64,000 nucleotides of DNA from Terasakiella brassicae (GTDB taxonomy: Bacteria > Pseudomonadota > Alphaproteobacteria > Rhodospirillales > Terasakiellaceae), in assembly GCF_014641495.1 (NCBI RefSeq), contig NZ_BMHV01000007.1:94011-158010 (forward strand), read 5' to 3'. This document shows positions 61,595 to 64,000 of the stretch, one piece after another; position 1 is the first letter of the stretch; every line of letters starts with the position of its first letter. The position numbers and the translations under genes were made by a program. Below the pieces are notes generated by a model. That model did no database searches and was not told where the DNA came from. It saw only the letters and a list, made by a program, of their open reading frames with translations.

Positions 61595-62113
61595 TTACTG
61601 GGTATGCGCTTTAAGTTTACGCAAGATTGTCAGGCTCGTAAAGCAGGATAGGGCTAAAAACAGGCTGGCAATGGTATTGTAAACAGTAATTGAGATCCCA
61701 AACATGACCCAGTCGCGTGAATCGCAAGGTTTGAGCGGCTCTGACATGATGGAAGCCTTCAGGTCTTCGAAACTCATATTCAGGCTTTGGGCACCGCTAC
61801 AGGCCGCTTGCCACCATTTTTCCTCGACCCCGAAATGGTAAAAGGCCAATGATCCACCAACAAGAAAAGCGATAAGGCAACCAAATAGGGCGGCTTGTTG
61901 TGTAAAGCCACCGGGCTTGCCGATAATGGCGAACAGGGCAAAAAGACCAGCCGCTGCATAAGGGATGCGTTGATAAAGGCAAAGGATACAGGGATCAATG
62001 CCCACAACATATTCAACAAAATAGGCGGTGCTGAGGGCCGCGATACAAACCAGCAGAATAAATAAGCCGGGCAGTTTCGGATTTTTGGAAATCTGTTGGA
62101 TCAAGCTGTTCAT
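61595..62113 (-). CDS. dsbB: disulfide bond formation protein B
   Basis: A 172-residue inner-membrane protein with four membrane segments. The first Cys pair is in GIDPCILCLYQRIPY and the second pair lies in QAACSGAQSL and LKPCDS. DsbB reoxidises DsbA and passes electrons to quinone. It starts 10 bases downstream of the YqaA-like gene, so the two are cotranscribed, probably with coq7. Confidence 0.92.
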   Translation of the reverse strand: MNSLIQQISKNPKLPGLFILLVCIAALSTAYFVEYVVGIDPCILCLYQRIPYAAAGLFALFAIIGKPGGFTQQAALFGCLIAFLVGGSLAFYHFGVEEKWWQAACSGAQSLNMSFEDLKASIMSEPLKPCDSRDWVMFGISITVYNTIASLFLALSCFTSLTILRKLKAHTQ

Positions 62114-62123
62114 ATCAAGTGCC

Positions 62124-62705
62124 TTAATGCCAGAGTTTAATCAGGGCGAAACCGCCAACCAGAAGAATCACAAAAAGAAGCGTCAGTTTCCCTAAGTGTT
62201 TTTCGATAAACAGACGAATGGGACTGCCAAATTTCCACAACAGGGCTGCGATGATAAAGAACCGCAGGCCCCGACCAACCAAGGATGCCAAGGTAAACGG
62301 AAGGATATCCATTTGAGTGACACCGCTGGCAATCGTAAATAACTTGTAGGGAATGGGCGAGAAACCCGCAGAGAAAACGATCAGGACACCATGTTCGTTA
62401 TAGAGCTCTTTGACAGACTCGAATTTTTCAACCGCATTGTAAAATTCCAGAACCGCCTTACCGATGGTTTCAAAAAAACCATAGCCGATCCCATATCCTG
62501 CAATCCCGCCGAGAACAGAAGAAATGGTGCAGATAAATGCGATTTTCCACGCCTTATCCCGGGCTGCCAGAACCATCGGCAACAGCAGGATATCCGGGGG
62601 CAGTGGAAAAAATGAGCTTTCAGCAAAAGATAAGATAGCCAGAAAAAACAAGGCATGTTTATGGGCGGCGAGGCCCATCATCCAGTCATAGGTTCGTTGC
62701 AGCAC
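62124..62705 (-). CDS. YqaA family (VTT/DedA-like) membrane protein
   Basis: A 193-residue protein with about five membrane segments and the VTT pattern ESSFFPLPPDILLLPMVLA, GGIAGYGIGYGFFETIGK and FSAGFSPIPYKLFTIASG. The family belongs to the SNARE-associated/DedA group linked to lipid scrambling and envelope integrity. It heads the leftward YqaA-DsbB-COQ7 run. Confidence 0.9.
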   Translation of the reverse strand: MLQRTYDWMMGLAAHKHALFFLAILSFAESSFFPLPPDILLLPMVLAARDKAWKIAFICTISSVLGGIAGYGIGYGFFETIGKAVLEFYNAVEKFESVKELYNEHGVLIVFSAGFSPIPYKLFTIASGVTQMDILPFTLASLVGRGLRFFIIAALLWKFGSPIRLFIEKHLGKLTLLFVILLVGGFALIKLWH

Positions 62706-62922
62706 GTTCTGTTTATCCTAAGCGGTTGCAAAAAAAGCTGTTTAGCAGTGGATTCTCTCTCTCGCAATGACTTATGGGCAGAGAAGATGGAAAAATTATG
62801 TCAAATTTCCCTGAATGTAAAAAAAGACCGGATCAGAGTTCTTTTGTGACTATTCTTTTAAGGTTTTATGGCGCTTGAACGGTCATCAAACAGCAATATT
62901 TTCAGAAAGTGAGAAAAAGCAC

Positions 62923-62951
62923 TTGCAAGCTCGGGAGTGACGAATTAAAAG
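62923..62951 (+). promoter_or_regulatory. possible promoter of tRNA-Leu
   Basis: TTGCAA (62923-62928) and TAAAAG (62946-62951), spacer 17 bases. The -10 match is modest. Confidence 0.45.
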
Positions 62952-62981
62952 GAGGGCAACCGAGCCCATAAAGGACACCGA

Positions 62982-63068
62982 GGCGGTGTGATGGAATTGG
63001 TAGACGTGAGGGATTCAAAATCCCTTGTCCGCAAGGACGTGCCGGTTCGACTCCGGCCACCGCTACCA
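62982..63068 (+). tRNA. tRNA-Leu (CAA)
   Basis: An 87-base class II tRNA with anticodon CAA in ATTCAAAAT, long variable arm (TGTCCGCAAGGACGT), acceptor GGCGGTG/CACCGCT and encoded CCA. Confidence 0.95.
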
Positions 63069-63111
63069 CTCTCAAGTCCTTTATACAGCTCGGTTTTTTA
63101 TTATTTAAATT

Positions 63112-63126
63112 GTTCTTGTTTTGTTC
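63112..63126. promoter_or_regulatory. LexA-type box near tRNA-Leu
   Basis: GTTC-TTGTTTT-GTTC matches the alphaproteobacterial LexA box, with the usual AT-rich centre. It overlaps a possible -35 (TTGTTC, 63121-63126) of a rightward promoter with -10 TAAGAT at 63145-63150. One or two chance matches are expected in a window this size. Confidence 0.4.
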
Positions 63127-63166
63127 TTGGTTTCATATTTGTGATAAGATACATATAAGCTCAGTC

Positions 63167-63208
63167 AACAGGAGAAGTGTGATCGGAAGGTCCTGTCTCC
63201 TGTTTTTT
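63167..63208 (+). terminator. terminator downstream of tRNA-Leu
   Basis: AACAGGAG and CTCCTGTT pair around a 22-base loop that can itself fold, followed by TTTTTT. Confidence 0.75.
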
Positions 63209-63285
63209 ATTTCCGGTTGCCATTCCACATAAAAACGCTTTAGCCTTTTCATAATGCATACAAAGCAATTTAAAAGGTTAAGTGG

Positions 63286-63840
63286 ATGTCCCGTATTTTT
63301 CAGATAATAATTGCGACTGCGATTTTGACCAGTACCACACCGGCTTTTGCACAAATGCAAATCGTGCCATTAAATTATGGTACCAATGCCCATGATCTGG
63401 ATGGTGATGGTAAAACAGAACAAGTGATTAAATCATGGCGTGAGAACTACAATGCACATGGATATCACGGATACCTGTTTTTGGAAGATCGTGAATGATA
63501 CAAAGGTCACATCACATCAACCATCACGGTGTCGGCACCTGATAAAGATGTTCACCAAGACATGGTTCGATCCGGTGAAGGTGCTGATTGCACGGTCACA
63601 GACTATATTTTGACCAAAACAAATGAGGATCAAGCACTGGAACTGCTCAAAGCATCACGTCCAACGACTGATGGGTATGGTGGTGAGCATACTGTCACAT
63701 TTGAATTCTATAAATTAACCCGGAACGATGAAGGCATTCCGGGTGATCCGCACCGATATTGGCAGCGGTACAAATCCATCACATCTAAACAGAAGTATTG
63801 TGATGTTCATAACGCGATGAAGGCTGAACTACTTAAATAA
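63286..63840 (+). pseudogene. periplasmic hypothetical protein interrupted by an in-frame TGA
   Basis: A signal peptide (to AFA, about residue 22) and a domain containing AHDLDGDGKTEQVIKSWREN are followed by a TGA at 63496-63498. The same frame then continues without a gap for 114 more codons (YKGHITSTITVSAPDKD to the TAA at 63840), with consistent composition. A TGG-to-TGA change at this point would explain it. I do not recognise the family. Readthrough or a sequencing error remain possible. Confidence 0.75.
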
Positions 63841-63862
63841 TCATCGCATCATTTTAGCAACC

Positions 63863-63886
63863 AAGGCTCCGATTTTTCGGAGCCTT
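63863..63886 (+). terminator. hairpin 1 after the broken gene
   Basis: AAGGCTCCG and CGGAGCCTT with loop ATTTTT; no T-run follows. Confidence 0.6.
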
Positions 63887-63895
63887 ATACATTAA

Positions 63896-63934
63896 GAGGC
63901 AGAAAGATTTGTTATGATCTTTCTGCCTCTTTTG
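63896..63934 (+). terminator. hairpin 2, terminator
   Basis: GAGGCAGAAAGAT and ATCTTTCTGCCTC form a 13-base stem around TTGTTATG, followed by TTTTGTTTG. Confidence 0.75.
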
Positions 63935-63937
63935 TTT

Positions 63938-63967
63938 GTCAGGGAGGTGTTGCAACACCTCCCTGAC
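63938..63967. repeat. perfect 30-base palindrome
   Basis: GTCAGGGAGGTGTTG followed directly by its reverse complement CAACACCTCCCTGAC. It has no loop as DNA and no T-run. Confidence 0.85.
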
Positions 63968-64000
63968 GGTGCCTGAAGCGGTTGAGCCCATCGGGGCATG

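Noticed and set aside
63133..63360. A 75-codon minus-strand frame
   Set aside because: It covers a terminator and the start of the rightward broken gene and has no protein-like features or ribosome site.
63499..63540. Selenocysteine insertion at the in-frame TGA
   Set aside because: No convincing stem-loop follows within the first 40 bases, and Trp fits the context (one base change).

Overview
The window looks like chromosomal DNA of an alphaproteobacterium, probably Rhodospirillales-like; I cannot fix the genus. Supporting signs are a circularly permuted two-piece tmRNA gene with an ANDN-type tag, GTTC-N7-GTTC (alphaproteobacterial LexA-type) sites, a DUF1465 protein, a class I PHA synthase, ubiquinone synthesis by COQ7, and many TRAP, RND and periplasmic binding proteins. 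Base composition is moderate. Most of the window is core or housekeeping DNA. There is no prophage, CRISPR array or genomic island, and only one complete insertion sequence.

Layout. 0-6.3 kb: end of a LysE exporter, a coiled-coil protein, a Gate-domain membrane protein, an AhpD-like protein, and a leftward fabI-aroC-nnrS run. 6.4-13.2 kb: YihY-type membrane protein, orphan NMT1-like binding protein, YaiI-like protein, PDZ-like lipoprotein, J-domain chaperone, glycine-zipper lipoprotein, pdxH and a cation diffusion facilitator. 13.2-18 kb: an ArsR repressor with the cysteine pair of sulfide sensors, a DUF2892 protein and a divergent RND pump. 18-31 kb: EAL protein, phaC, M20 hydrolase, DUF1465, a second RND pump, adenylate cyclase. 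31-37.7 kb: Rrf2 and KdsC-type genes, two sensor-like periplasmic proteins, an aminotransferase, tRNA-His, tRNA-Tyr, two identical tRNA-Asp and the permuted tmRNA.

37.7-46 kb: DUF2270 gene; two LexA-type boxes around a strong promoter driving a 27-residue single-membrane-segment protein; thioesterase; parE; argC preceded by an attenuator-like leader; binding protein; soluble chemoreceptor; LysE exporter. 46.2-47.5 kb: intact IS3-family element. 47.5-55.9 kb: a catabolic locus with LysR regulator, TRAP transporter, universal stress protein, GabT-like aminotransferase, GabD-like dehydrogenase and 3-hydroxybutyrate dehydrogenase. 55.8-64 kb: hydrolase, rnpB, AmpD-like amidase, LysR, small proteins, KefB-like antiporter, COQ7, DsbB, YqaA-like protein, tRNA-Leu, a gene broken by an in-frame TGA, and a run of hairpins.

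The most notable points are the SOS-type microprotein locus near 38.5 kb, which resembles the Caulobacter SidA division inhibitor in size and control, and a possible arginine-sensing attenuator in front of argC near 42.6 kb. No database search was possible, so all family names rest on recognising motifs.
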